Below, one piece after another: positions 1 to 8,678 of a stretch of DNA of 64,000 nucleotides. This DNA comes from Lolliginicoccus lacisalsi (GTDB lineage: Bacteria > Actinomycetota > Actinomycetes > Mycobacteriales > Mycobacteriaceae): positions 220,694 to 284,693 of the forward strand of contig NZ_JACYWE010000005.1 in assembly GCF_014841105.1 (NCBI RefSeq). The letters run 5' to 3'. Both the position numbers and the translations under genes were made by a program. How positions within the stretch are numbered: position 1 is the stretch's first letter; the number at the start of each line of letters is the position of its first letter. Under the pieces are notes generated by a model, which saw nothing but the letters and a program-made list of their open reading frames with translations, was not told the DNA's origin and did no database searches.

Positions 1-546
1 GGGCAGCACCGCGCACACGCTGATGCCGTCGTCACGGACCTCCTTGCGCACCGTGTCGGTGAAACCGAGCACGGCATGCTTGGTGGCGCAATAGGTGGCG
101 AGGCCGGGGAACTGGTACTCGCCCGCCAGGGAGGCGATGTTGATGATGTGGCCGGACCGGCGCGGCAGCATGCGCTCGAGGGCGAGCTTGGTGCCCGTGA
201 TGACACCAAGGACGTTGATCTCGACCATGCGCCGCGCGATGTGCTCCGGCTCATCGATGACCCGTCCCACGGGCATGATGCCGGCGTTGTTGACCAGCAC
301 CGTCAGTGGTCCGGCCTCGCGCTCGACGAGATCGAGGAACGCGGCGAACGAATCCCGATCGGTCACATCCACCCGGGCGTGGGCGACGGCGCCGGAGGCC
401 AGGGAGGCATTCGGGAGCTCGGCCTCATCGATGTCGCCGATGACGACCTTCGCGCCGAGCGCAGCGAGATGAGTGGCCGTGGCCAGCCCGATGCCTCGTG
501 CTCCCCCGGTGATGGCGACGACGTGCCCGTTCAGTGGCTTGCTCAT
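1..546 (-). CDS. SDR family NAD(P)-dependent oxidoreductase, 3' end cut by window edge
   Basis: The reading frame starts at ATG 546 and is still open at base 1, so about 182 N-terminal residues are present. They show the classical short-chain dehydrogenase fold: a cofactor motif TGGARGIG near residues 13-20, an NNAG motif, and the catalytic YCATK (YxxxK) preceded by a serine in INIASLAG. An acidic residue after strand 2 (IGDID) suggests a preference for NAD(H), which is an inference. The start is preceded by AAGGAG a few bases upstream. It is divergent from the PucR-type regulator, which may control it. The substrate cannot be told from sequence. Confidence 0.9.
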   Translation of the reverse strand, partial: MSKPLNGHVVAITGGARGIGLATATHLAALGAKVVIGDIDEAELPNASLASGAVAHARVDVTDRDSFAAFLDLVEREAGPLTVLVNNAGIMPVGRVIDEPEHIARRMVEINVLGVITGTKLALERMLPRRSGHIINIASLAGEYQFPGLATYCATKHAVLGFTDTVRKEVRDDGISVCAVLP

Positions 547-652
547 GATGCTCCTTGATCGAGTTGATCGAGAATTCCGCGTTGTAGCTACCACTGTGCT
601 CCTCTCGGCGACTTCGCAACTAGGCTTTTCACACCCAACTTTCCGCCAGGAT

Positions 653-669
653 TTGTATTCTGGATACAA
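653..669. promoter_or_regulatory. Perfect 6-5-6 inverted repeat, probable operator
   Basis: TTGTAT-TCTGG-ATACAA forms a perfect inverted repeat in the gap between the divergent SDR gene and the PucR-type regulator, 25 bp before the regulator start. The size and symmetry fit a dimeric repressor or activator site, possibly autoregulation by the neighbouring regulator or control by a GntR-type protein. The binding protein is inferred, not shown. Confidence 0.5.
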
Positions 670-693
670 CACTGGTGGGCAGGAGGACGTGTG

Positions 694-1929
694 ATGGCCG
701 AGGATCAGCTCGCCGATTGGATCTCCCGCCTCACCTCCGATGTGCTGCGCCCGGCCGCGCTCGACGCCATGGTCGAACGCGTCAACAACGACATCCTCGC
801 CGCCCTCCCCGAGCTGCGCGAAGACGATGAGCTCCGCCGCGACCTCGACGCCAGCACCCGCGGCCAGGTGCGCGCTTTCATCGCCGCCATCGCCAACGAG
901 CAGGCCGAGTACCAGCCCCCGCCAGCAGCAGTAGCGCTCGCCCGGACCGTCGCCCGCCGCGGCATGGACGTCAAGGTGCTGCTGCGCGTCTACGGAACTG
1001 GGCGCACCACCGCGATCAACATCCTCACCGAGATCGTGCAGTCGGTGCCCGTGGACGCCGAGACCAAGATGCGCGCCCTCGTTAGCTTCTGGGAATCCGC
1101 GATCACCTGGCTCGAGCTCTCCACCGACGTCCTGCTCGCCGCCTACACGAGCGAGCGCGCCACCCTCGAGCGCGGCGCCACCGCGCGCCGGGCCGACACC
1201 ATCCACGCCCTGCTCGAGGGCGCCACCATTCCCATCGACACCGCGTCCACCCGGCTCGCCTACCCCCTGCGCCCCTGGCACACCGCCCTGATCCTGTGGA
1301 GCGACACCGACGACACCGAGGCCCTCGGGCACCGCGAGCAGGTCATCCGGCACGCGGCCCGCGCGCTCGACTCCCGAGGACGATTCCTCTCGCTACCGTC
1401 CGGGGCACGCGGGCACTGGGCCTGGATCGCCACCGACCAGCCAGCGAGCACCGACGCCATTGCCAGCATCAGTCTTCCCGCGGGGACACGCATCGCCGTC
1501 GGTTCCGCCGCGCGCGGCAGCGCCGGTTTCCGGCAGAGCCATCGTGACGCCGTCGCCGCCCAGCAAATCGCGTCCGTCTCCACCAACGCTCGCGCCTGCA
1601 CTCTCTACCGCCAGGTGGAGATCCCGTACCTGCTCGGCCGTGACGCCGACGCCTTGCGCGAATTCCTCGCCCGCACGCTGGGACCGCTCGCCGAGCCCAC
1701 CGAGCATGCTGCGCGGCTGCGCGACACCGTCGCGGCCTACATCCGGAGCGGCGGCAGCCCAACCGACGCCGCTCGCACCCTCCAGGTGCACAAGAACACG
1801 GTCCGCTACCGCATCGAGCAAGCATTCACCGAGCTCGGCGCCGCGCACGACGGCGACCATGCCGACCTCGGGCTGGCGCTGCGCTGCATCGACACGCTCG
1901 GCATCGGCTGGTTGCACGGCAAGAGCTAG
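694..1929 (+). CDS. PucR/CdaR-type helix-turn-helix transcriptional regulator
   Basis: The 411-residue protein ends in a PucR-type C-terminal HTH domain (HTH_30): a helix with SPTDAARTLQVHKNTVRYRI at about residues 355-380, the family signature being KNTVRYR. The middle region is consistent with the diverged GGDEF-like sensor of this family, and the N-terminal half is helical. AGGAGG at 681-686 gives 7-nt spacing to ATG 694; an overlapping GTG at 691 is the other possible start. It is transcribed divergently from the SDR gene with a palindrome between them, so local control of that gene is plausible. The effector is unknown. Confidence 0.85.
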   Translation: MAEDQLADWISRLTSDVLRPAALDAMVERVNNDILAALPELREDDELRRDLDASTRGQVRAFIAAIANEQAEYQPPPAAVALARTVARRGMDVKVLLRVYGTGRTTAINILTEIVQSVPVDAETKMRALVSFWESAITWLELSTDVLLAAYTSERATLERGATARRADTIHALLEGATIPIDTASTRLAYPLRPWHTALILWSDTDDTEALGHREQVIRHAARALDSRGRFLSLPSGARGHWAWIATDQPASTDAIASISLPAGTRIAVGSAARGSAGFRQSHRDAVAAQQIASVSTNARACTLYRQVEIPYLLGRDADALREFLARTLGPLAEPTEHAARLRDTVAAYIRSGGSPTDAARTLQVHKNTVRYRIEQAFTELGAAHDGDHADLGLALRCIDTLGIGWLHGKS

Positions 1930-2171
1930 CGGGCGCTTGCTGGTTCGGGGCGCCCGCCGGATTGGGGCGCCCGGCCTGGGCGACCAGTTGAGCGAGCCCG
2001 CGATTCGCTGCTTCAGCGCGCACGCACGCTAGCGGGGGGCCGGACAGCCGCATTTTCGGAAAGAAGTTGGCATTTCATGTCGATTGCTATTCCCAGTGTG
2101 GAACTTTTAGCTAGCGGTACAGCAGTTCCCCCCCTCACTAGAGATTCCCCCTCATTCGAAGGAGTACACCC

Positions 2172-3137
2172 ATGCCCGCACCCGCCCGACCACAACCCCG
2201 GAGTCCGCTCGCTCTGGCTTCCGCGGCCGCCCTCGCCTCGGCCGGGCTCGCGCTCGCCATGCCCGGCACCGCCTCGGCCGATGAGGCCTGCACAGGCCAG
2301 GGCACCGGCACGATCACCTGCGTCTACAGCTTCGCGGGCGACACCGGCGGCAGCCACACCTTCACCGTGCCCGCAGGAGTCACCAGCCTCGACATCACCG
2401 CCACCGGCGGTGCCGGGGGCGGCGGTTTTGCCAACGGCGCCGACACCACCGCTGGACAGGGCGGGCAGGGCGCACGCGTGCAGGCCGACGCGGTGATGGC
2501 CGCCCCCGGCGAGTCGCTCACCGTCACGGTCGCCGGCAACGGAGTGACCGCGACCGGCGGCGGGGGCGTGGGCGGCGGGTTCGGCGGCGGGGGCGCCAGC
2601 TCCTGCGGCGGCTCGGCCAGCGGTGGTGGCGGTGGCGGAGCCTCCAGCGTATTGCGCGGGATTGCCCCGGTCGTGGTGGCAGGCGGGGGTGGCGGTGGGG
2701 GCGGGGCCCTGAATTTCGGCGGCTCCATGCCCTCGGGCGGAGACGGCGGGGCGGCGGGCGCGGCCGGCGGCGACGGCACGAACGGCGGCGGGGGCGGGGC
2801 GCCCGGAGTTGGCATGGTCCCCGGCGCCGGCGGCACGGGCTTCTACGGCGGAGCCCCCGGTGTGGGGGGCGTCGGCGGGGCAGGCGCCAACGGATCTGTG
2901 TGCGGCGGCGGCGGGGGCGGCGGATACGCGGGCGGCGGGGGCGGCGCGGGCACGGGCAACGCCTACTCGGGCGGCGGCGGAGGAGGCGGCGGCTCGTCCT
3001 TCGGCGGCACCCCCACCCTGACCGGCGACACCCCGAGCGTGACCATCACCTACACCGAGGCAGCCCCCGGGCCCGACACCTGCGGCGGATTCGACCTCGG
3101 GTCGATCTGCCTCGATCTCGGCTCCCTCGGAAACTAG
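2172..3137 (+). CDS. Secreted glycine-rich protein
   Basis: A 321-residue protein with a Sec signal peptide (basic start, alanine/leucine core, cleavage expected after TASA near residue 36). A short domain follows with FTVPAGVTSLDITATGG, typical of bacterial glycine-rich surface proteins. Residues about 80-290 are then mostly glycine with alanine and serine, interrupted by a few cysteines (SSCGG, VCGGG) that could form disulfides. The C-terminus is cysteine-containing (DTCGGFDLGSICLDLG). GAAGGAG at 2158-2164 precedes the ATG. The glycine composition resembles PGRS regions, but there is no PE domain. Function unknown; extracellular structure or adhesion is a guess. Confidence 0.8.
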   Translation: MPAPARPQPRSPLALASAAALASAGLALAMPGTASADEACTGQGTGTITCVYSFAGDTGGSHTFTVPAGVTSLDITATGGAGGGGFANGADTTAGQGGQGARVQADAVMAAPGESLTVTVAGNGVTATGGGGVGGGFGGGGASSCGGSASGGGGGGASSVLRGIAPVVVAGGGGGGGGALNFGGSMPSGGDGGAAGAAGGDGTNGGGGGAPGVGMVPGAGGTGFYGGAPGVGGVGGAGANGSVCGGGGGGGYAGGGGGAGTGNAYSGGGGGGGGSSFGGTPTLTGDTPSVTITYTEAAPGPDTCGGFDLGSICLDLGSLGN

Positions 3138-3256
3138 CGGCGACCGTAAAGACCCATCAGAGCGGAAGGCGTGCCGTGCTGCACCGAGAATCTTCCGCGC
3201 TGCCCTGGGAGATGTGGCCCTGGAAGATATGGGGGCAGTTTCCCGGTCGCAGCCGC

Positions 3257-3304
3257 AAACGCGATAGAAGCTGCTGAAGAACCCAGGTGGCTTCTATCGC
3301 GTTT
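3257..3304. repeat. Hairpin element family A, copy 1
   Basis: A perfect 15-bp stem: AAACGCGATAGAAGC at 3257-3271 and its reverse complement at 3290-3304, with an 18-nt loop. It lies between the convergent ends of the glycine-rich gene and the proline/glutamate-rich gene, where a bidirectional terminator would be useful. A second copy at 38163-38210 keeps the left arm and most of the loop exactly. There is no T-tract, so classical intrinsic termination is not proven. Confidence 0.75.
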
Positions 3305-3368
3305 GATGATTTCCCGTGCTTTTGCGACCAAAGCGGTCGATATCGAGCCGAACATGCTCCTCGCCGAG

Positions 3369-4493
3369 CTAGTAAACCGAGTGCGTGATCGCCGTCGCGT
3401 ACCGATCCGAGACCACCCCGCTGCCGGGGAACACCACCTCGATATCAGCGACCCAGGTGGCACTGCACGGCCCCTCGGCCACTTGCACCCGCACCTCGTC
3501 ATCGCCGAGGACTTGCCGCCCGGTCGATGAGCTGCATTCCGTGTCGCTCGCCCTGTAGCGCACCGACCGCGGAACCAGCACGGTCCCCGTGGATTCGCCC
3601 GAGAACGCGGACATCGAGGCGAACGCGGTCCACCCGGGGCTCTCCGCTCGCGTATCAAGGACCTGCACGCTCATCGCGCCACGACGCACTGCCCCTTCGC
3701 CCTGCTGCGCGAGAACCAGGTTGCCAGGCACAGCGATGGTCAGCATGCCCGCCTCGGTGGCTTCGTCCTCTTCGCTGGCTTCGTCCTCGTCCGTGGCTTC
3801 CTCGTCCGTGGCTTCGTCGACCGTGGCTTCGTCGACCGTGGCTTCGTCCTCGGGCGATCCCTCCGTGGACTCCTCCGTGGTCTCCTCGTCCTCGGCAGCC
3901 GACTCCTCCGAGGCCTCCTCGGTGGCGGCAGCAGGCTCCTCGGACGTATCACCGTCGGGGAGTTCCTCGGTTCCCTCGTCCGCGGCTGGCTCGTCCGTAT
4001 CGGAACCCTCGGGCGCTGGATCCTCGGGCGCTGGATCCTCTGTCAGCAATGCCGCCGGTGGGGTGTCCTCCTGCGGCGCCTCGTCGACCAGCGACTCGGG
4101 TTCGGGCACATCCACGGGCTCGGGGGCCGGAGGCGCAGGCTCGGTCGTCACCGGATCAATGATGGCAGGCTCCGGCTCGGGGTCCGGGGCCGGCGGTTCC
4201 GGCTCGGGCTCGGGTGGAGGCGCTTCCGTCGTGACAACCACAGGCTCGGGCTCGGGCTCCGGGGGCGGGGGCTCGGGCTCGGGCGTCGTTGCTGGAGGCG
4301 TGGTGGTCGTGGGCGCGACGGGGGGCACTGCCGCGCCGCCATTCTCGACCACGCAATCCTGCGTGTCGGACTCGGTCGTGCATTCGGGAGTCGTGGGGGT
4401 GGGTTGCGCGTGGCCCGCGGGGGCGAGAGCAGCGCCAGCGAGGATGCTGGCGCCGCACATCGCCCAAACCACAGTGCGGCGTCGAGGGTTCAT
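3369..4493 (-). CDS. Secreted Pro/Glu/Ser-rich protein with C-terminal WxL-like domain
   Basis: The 374-residue protein has a signal peptide (MNPRRRTVVWAMCGAS, cleavage near GHAQ). A long low-complexity region follows, first P/E/T-rich (PEPEPPPPEPEPEP) and then very acidic, with DEATV repeats. A C-terminal domain of about 125 residues ends in ATAITHSVY. That ending matches the THSVF end of the protein encoded at 5514-6029, so the two share a C-terminal domain. The start ATG 4493 overlaps the stop of the DUF916-like gene by one base (TGATG), showing translational coupling. The acidic segment probably acts as a wall-spanning stalk; this is inference. Confidence 0.75.
   Translation of the reverse strand: MNPRRRTVVWAMCGASILAGAALAPAGHAQPTPTTPECTTESDTQDCVVENGGAAVPPVAPTTTTPPATTPEPEPPPPEPEPEPVVVTTEAPPPEPEPEPPAPDPEPEPAIIDPVTTEPAPPAPEPVDVPEPESLVDEAPQEDTPPAALLTEDPAPEDPAPEGSDTDEPAADEGTEELPDGDTSEEPAAATEEASEESAAEDEETTEESTEGSPEDEATVDEATVDEATDEEATDEDEASEEDEATEAGMLTIAVPGNLVLAQQGEGAVRRGAMSVQVLDTRAESPGWTAFASMSAFSGESTGTVLVPRSVRYRASDTECSSSTGRQVLGDDEVRVQVAEGPCSATWVADIEVVFPGSGVVSDRYATAITHSVY
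3786..3850. repeat. In-gene tandem repeats encoding acidic DEAT(V) units
   Basis: Near-identical units of about 15 bp (core CCGTGGCTTCGTCGA) are repeated in tandem inside the Pro/Glu-rich surface gene. They encode successive VDEAT/DEEAT units. Such repeats can change copy number by slippage, which would alter stalk length. Confidence 0.6.
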
Positions 4494-5485
4494 CAGGGAT
4501 TCCGGCTTCGTTGGCGGATAATAATGATCGCGGCGAGCAAGGCCAGCACAGCGATGGCCAGAAGGATCCACCACCAGGTGCGCTGGGTTTCTTGCTCGGC
4601 GCCTACGGAATCCCCGACTCCTGTGTCAGGGAAGGTCACCTGGGCGCTGGTGGTGCGCTCGAGCAGTCCACTGGCGAGGGTGACGTTGGCTTGCCAGGGG
4701 CCGTTCGGCAAGGTTTCGGACAGGGCGAAGACTGCTTGCCCTGGCTCCCCTGCGGGCACAGTGACCTGGTTGGATCGGACGGTGTCGAGACGGATGCCGC
4801 CGGGCCCCTCGGTGAGGTCGAGCGAACCGGTGATGTCGACGGCCCGCCCTCCGGTGTTGTCGATGTCGACGACGAGCTCGGCCACTCCCTCGGCGGTGCG
4901 GCGCGGGGTCATGCCCGTGATGGCGAAGTCAGCGGGAAGCGCATCGGAGTCGCCGATCGCGAGGTAGATCCGTACCCCCACGCGGTTGACGACGACTGCG
5001 CCACCCTCATCGGGTTCGCCGCTGGTCATCTCGGCCCAGACCACGCCGTAGCGTTCTCCGTCCTCGGTACCTTCCGGGACGTCGACGCTGAGCACGATCT
5101 CGGCGTTCTCGCGGTCTTCGAGGGTGACTTCGCTGGTGTCGAGCTCGGTCCATTCGGTGAGCTCGTTGGCCCCGGCCCCGTCCGCGACCTTGAACCCATC
5201 CTGGGCGTCGACATCCGCGGCCCCTACGTAGAGGTCCACGTCCTGGGTGGTGCCGGTCCGGTTGGAGATCTCGAGGCGGCGGTCGAACGAATCCCCGGCC
5301 TCGATGTTGTCAATCACGTAGACCTGGGCGCGAGGGTCGTCCTGGAGGTGCAGGGGCACTTCCATGAGCCGGATTCCGAGTCCGGGATCGTCGATGGGAC
5401 CGGGCTCCGGCGCCGGCTGCGCATGGACAGCCGACACCGGTGCGAGCAGCGCCGCCGCGATCACGAGTGGAAGGAGACGACGCAC
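4493..5485 (-). CDS. DUF916-like cell-surface protein with C-terminal membrane anchor
   Basis: A 330-residue protein: signal peptide (RRLLPLVIAAALLAPVSAVHA), an extracellular beta-rich region with a DUF916/WxL-associated look (ETGDSFDRRLEISNRTG-type opening and later RYGVVWAEMTS), then one TM helix (WWWILLAIAVLALLAAIIII) with a basic cytoplasmic tail RQRSRN. In Firmicutes such proteins anchor WxL-domain proteins at peptidoglycan, and here the gene sits between two genes with WxL-like C-terminal domains. I chose GTG 5485 because it gives a complete signal peptide; the upstream extension in this frame is proline/arginine-rich and non-coding in character. The family assignment is moderate. Confidence 0.7.
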   Translation of the reverse strand: MRRLLPLVIAAALLAPVSAVHAQPAPEPGPIDDPGLGIRLMEVPLHLQDDPRAQVYVIDNIEAGDSFDRRLEISNRTGTTQDVDLYVGAADVDAQDGFKVADGAGANELTEWTELDTSEVTLEDRENAEIVLSVDVPEGTEDGERYGVVWAEMTSGEPDEGGAVVVNRVGVRIYLAIGDSDALPADFAITGMTPRRTAEGVAELVVDIDNTGGRAVDITGSLDLTEGPGGIRLDTVRSNQVTVPAGEPGQAVFALSETLPNGPWQANVTLASGLLERTTSAQVTFPDTGVGDSVGAEQETQRTWWWILLAIAVLALLAAIIIIRQRSRNP

Positions 5486-5513
5486 GTCACTATCTCGATT
5501 CGCTCGGGGTGGA

Positions 5514-6029
5514 TCAGAATACTGAGTGGGTGAGCGTGGCGGTGTACACGCCCGCGACCGCGCCCGTGGTGTCGAGGTCGAGGGTGGCGTCCCAGATGGC
5601 GGTGTTGGCGCCCGAAGCCGTGGCGGTCTGGACGTTCTGGGCGGTGTCGATGACGACGGCGCCCGACGGCGTGACGGTGACGGAACCGGTGGTGACCGCA
5701 CTGGCCGGGGTGCAAGTGGTGTTGCTCGCGGGGATTGTGTTCGAGGCGAGGTCGGTGAAGTCAGTGATCACGGCCGTTGTTGTCCAGCCGGCGTTGGAGA
5801 GCCTGAGGTCGCTGACGGTCACGGCAAGCACCTGGCCGCTCGCGGAGAGCTGATCCAGCGCGGGCGAGATGACGGCAGCCGCCGGGGGCACGATGGTCAG
5901 CGCTCCGGCGAGGAGCTCCGCGGTGACGATGGTGACGCCACTGTCGAGCTGCGCGTGAGCAAGGCTGCCAGGAACGATGACTGCGACGGCACCGAGTGCG
6001 GCGATTCCGGCCTTGAGGGATGTACGCAT
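5514..6029 (-). CDS. Secreted WxL-like domain protein
   Basis: A 171-residue exported protein with signal peptide MRTSLKAGIAALGAVAVIV and cleavage after AHA. The mature part is almost wholly beta-rich, Thr/Ala/Val, and ends VYTATLTHSVF, the C-terminal pattern seen in WxL-like surface proteins. GGAGAG lies just upstream of ATG 6029. It is first in a minus-strand set with the DUF916-like anchor (28-nt gap) and the Pro/Glu-rich protein, so the three probably form one surface complex. Ligand unknown. Confidence 0.7.
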   Translation of the reverse strand: MRTSLKAGIAALGAVAVIVPGSLAHAQLDSGVTIVTAELLAGALTIVPPAAAVISPALDQLSASGQVLAVTVSDLRLSNAGWTTTAVITDFTDLASNTIPASNTTCTPASAVTTGSVTVTPSGAVVIDTAQNVQTATASGANTAIWDATLDLDTTGAVAGVYTATLTHSVF

Positions 6030-6355
6030 GGATTCTCTCCGGATGCTTGGGCGGGATCGTCGATGATCCCGAAGGTGAGGAGCGCGGCTTGTGGTGTACC
6101 CGCCCCACAAGACTAGCGTGATTTGCAACACAAGTTTAGGAATCAACTGCCCCCAGATCGGTGGTCATTTTGCCCTATTTGACCGATGTCATTAGTCCCT
6201 TCCCGAAGGACCTTCCCTGGGATGGCTCTAGCACAGCGGGGACGCGGGGCGGCCTCGGCGAGACTGCACGCCCGCGCGCGGCCACTGCCCGCCCACTGCC
6301 TCTGCGCGCCCGAACGCCCGCCCCGCGGCCACTGCCCACCCGAACGCCCGCCCCG

Positions 6356-6396
6356 ACTGGAAACTTTTCCCGCTCTGGGGAGGAAAAGTTTCCACT
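6356..6396. repeat. Hairpin element family B, copy 1
   Basis: GGAAACTTTTCC at 6359-6370 pairs perfectly with GGAAAAGTTTCC at 6382-6393 around an 11-nt loop, with further partial pairing outside. It lies beyond the 3' end of the MFS gene (ends 6441, minus) and upstream of the WxL gene set. Other copies are at 12656-12700 and 27472-27512. The rest of the gap 6147-6440 is very C/G-rich and holds two copies of CCGAACGCCCGCCCCG; I see no gene there. Confidence 0.75.
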
Positions 6397-6440
6397 GCCC
6401 GCCGGGCCCGGCGCAGCCCGCCAGGTCAGGGCCCGCCAGG

Positions 6441-7655
6441 TCAGGCCGAGGCCCGGCGGCGGAGCACCACCGGAATGATCAACAGCGCCAGAACCGCCCC
6501 CGCCCAGGAGAGCAGCGCGTAGCTCGAGGCCGCCACGACGATGCCGGACGCGAAGCCGCCGCCAGCCCCGGCCAGGGTGATCGATAGATCCACGTTGCCC
6601 TGCACGGCGGCGCGCTGCTGAAGCGGCGCGGCCTGGGTGATCAGGGTCGTGCCGCTGATGAGGCCAAGGTTCCAGCCGAGCCCGAGCAGAACCAGCGCGA
6701 GCGTGAGGCCGGCCATGCCGGTGAACGCCGCCGCGGACGCCCCCGCGAGCAGCATCGTGATGGCCGCGGCCAGCGCCACCACCCGTGGCCCGAAGCGATC
6801 GACCAGCATCCCCGAGAGTGGCGATGGCAAATACATCGCCGCGACATGGAAGCCGATCACCAGCCCCGCCGCGCCGAGGGAATGCCCGTGATCCTGCATG
6901 TGCACGGGCGTCATGGTCATGATCGCGATCATCACCGCTTGGGTGATCGTCATGATCACCGCGCCGAGCAGCACCACTGGCCGCCAGTCCGCCACCACGG
7001 CGCCGGGCGCATCGTCACTCTCGGCGGGGTCGTCGAGGCGTAGCTCGCGGGCGAGCAGCAGCGGATCCGGTCGCAACCAGATCCACAGCACGACCGCAGC
7101 TATGCCATAAGCGGCCGCCGCGAGCAGGAATGGCCCCGCGAGCTCCGGGATGCCCAGCCTGGCGGCGAATCGGCCGGTGAGGCCGACAGTGTTGGGGCCC
7201 GCGACCGCGCCAAGGGTGGTGGCGACAAGCACGATGCTCACCGCTCGGCCCTTGCGATGCGCGGGGGCGAGATCGGCACCGGCGTAGCGGGCCTGCAGGT
7301 TGGTGGCCATGCCCGCCCCGTAGACGAACAGCGCCAGGAACAGCAAGGGCGTGGACGGCAATGCGGATGCGACAACGACCCCGATCGCGCCGATCGCCCC
7401 TGCTCCGTAGCCGAGCGCGAGGCCTACCCTGCGCCCGCGGGCCTGCGATGCCCGGCCCACCAGCACGGCAGCGAGGGCCGCGCCGACGGTGAACAGTGCC
7501 GCGGGAACCCCGGCGAGACTGGTCGAGGACAGGACGTCGCGCGCGAGCAGCGCGCCGACAGTGATCCCGGCCGCTAGTCCAGCGCCACTGAGCACTTGGG
7601 CGATGACCAGCACGGCGAGGGCGCGGCGCTGCGCGGCAGTCACATCGATGCTCAT
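6441..7655 (-). CDS. MFS transporter
   Basis: A 404-residue major facilitator protein with about 12 hydrophobic segments in two halves. The motif-A region between TM2 and TM3 reads GRASQARGRRVG, and the central loop (RPDPLLLARELRLDDPAESDD) is charged. N-terminal MSIDVTAAQRRALAVLVIAQ leads directly into TM1. The pattern is that of drug/metabolite proton antiporters; no substrate is indicated. It is monocistronic, with the Tat-exported DUF1906 gene upstream on the same strand and a family B hairpin after its stop. Confidence 0.85.
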   Translation of the reverse strand: MSIDVTAAQRRALAVLVIAQVLSGAGLAAGITVGALLARDVLSSTSLAGVPAALFTVGAALAAVLVGRASQARGRRVGLALGYGAGAIGAIGVVVASALPSTPLLFLALFVYGAGMATNLQARYAGADLAPAHRKGRAVSIVLVATTLGAVAGPNTVGLTGRFAARLGIPELAGPFLLAAAAYGIAAVVLWIWLRPDPLLLARELRLDDPAESDDAPGAVVADWRPVVLLGAVIMTITQAVMIAIMTMTPVHMQDHGHSLGAAGLVIGFHVAAMYLPSPLSGMLVDRFGPRVVALAAAITMLLAGASAAAFTGMAGLTLALVLLGLGWNLGLISGTTLITQAAPLQQRAAVQGNVDLSITLAGAGGGFASGIVVAASSYALLSWAGAVLALLIIPVVLRRRASA

Positions 7656-7740
7656 GCTGGCCCCCGCTTCTCGGTCGATCTCCCGATCCGAGCGTAGGCC
7701 CTATCCCCGTGTGACGGGGCCCTCCCTCAGCGGGGAGGAG

Positions 7741-8520
7741 TCACCACTGGCCGTAGCTGGGCTTGAGGATGCGGTTGCGGTCGATGCCCACCCCGTCCAC
7801 GGTAAGCCGGTCGATCTCGAACTGGTGGATGTGGGCCGCGGGGTGCACGCGTCCGCCCGAGCCCCAGTTGTGCATCCAGAAGTAGCGGCCGAGCCCGCGG
7901 CCGCGGAGGAACTCGATGGTGGGGTAGTTCGCGTAGACGCCGGTACGTGCGGCGCCGATGGTGTCCTGCCAGCCGCGGATGTAGCCGGCGACGAGCTCGA
8001 GCTCGCTGCTGCTCGGATTGCTGTCGATCGCGGCGTAGATGACAGCGTTAGCGGGGCCGCCCGCTTCACGGTGCAACCGCTCGCCGATCGCGGCGTGGCG
8101 GGTGCCGCCGTTGTAGCCCGCGCGCCAGTCGGAGGTGACGTCCTTGCCGAACTGGTAGCACGAGACGATCGCGAGCCCCTGGGACTTCATGTCGGCGACC
8201 TCGCTGGCCCGCATGGGCTTGCCGATCATCCAGCTAGCGCGGGGCTCGGACATGTAGCGGATGACGCCGCGGTACCCGGCACGCTTGATCGAGGCCGCCG
8301 ACGGCACTCCGGCGGCATAGTCGATCAGGATCTGCCCGGTGTCATCGCTGCCGGGGATCGTCGGCACGCTCGGCGACGGAGGCGTGCCCGGCGAGGTGGG
8401 CGAAGGTGGGCGCGAGTTGCCGGGCAAGAGATCACCGAGGGAGGAAAATGCCCCGCCGGCCTGCATGGCGGCAAGTCCGCCGAGAGCGGCATTGCGGAGG
8501 AAATCACGTCGGGAGGCCAC
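7741..8520 (-). CDS. Tat-exported DUF1906 (glycoside hydrolase-like) protein, Rv2525c-like
   Basis: A 259-residue protein with a Tat signal peptide, SRRDFLRNAALGGLAAM, followed by a proline-rich linker (PPSPTSPGTPPSPSVP). The DUF1906 domain follows: IDYAAGVPSAASIKRAGYRG, then CYQFGKD, YAAIDSNPS, YANYPTIEFL and WMHNWGSGG. The homologue Rv2525c is a Tat substrate whose fold resembles glycoside hydrolases (GH25-like TIM barrel) and is linked to cell-wall integrity. The conserved acidic residues in IDYA and AAID fit the family pocket. Function beyond this is not established. Confidence 0.85.
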   Translation of the reverse strand: MASRRDFLRNAALGGLAAMQAGGAFSSLGDLLPGNSRPPSPTSPGTPPSPSVPTIPGSDDTGQILIDYAAGVPSAASIKRAGYRGVIRYMSEPRASWMIGKPMRASEVADMKSQGLAIVSCYQFGKDVTSDWRAGYNGGTRHAAIGERLHREAGGPANAVIYAAIDSNPSSSELELVAGYIRGWQDTIGAARTGVYANYPTIEFLRGRGLGRYFWMHNWGSGGRVHPAAHIHQFEIDRLTVDGVGIDRNRILKPSYGQW

Positions 8521-8652
8521 GGGTTCTCCTGGGATCGGGGGCGGGCGACGATCCTTATCGTAGGTAAGGAGTTCACTCCTGCCGCAGTTTCACCAGAATT
8601 CTCAGGTTTCACTTTCGCACCACGTCCGCGCCGTCATCGAGCAGCCGGCGGC

Positions 8653-8678
8653 ACCACGTGATCAGCCCACGTGATCAG
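8653..8678. repeat. 13-bp tandem duplication over the cobK stop codon
   Basis: CACGTGATCAGCC occurs twice head-to-tail, covering the last codons and the stop of cobK. It looks like a small slippage event that set or moved the reading-frame end. Confidence 0.6.

Noticed and set aside
2172..3137. PE_PGRS protein
   Set aside because: Glycine-rich, but it has a Sec signal peptide and no PE domain.
3257..3304. Classical intrinsic terminator
   Set aside because: The stem is strong but there is no following T-tract; called a repeat element instead, with terminator function left open.
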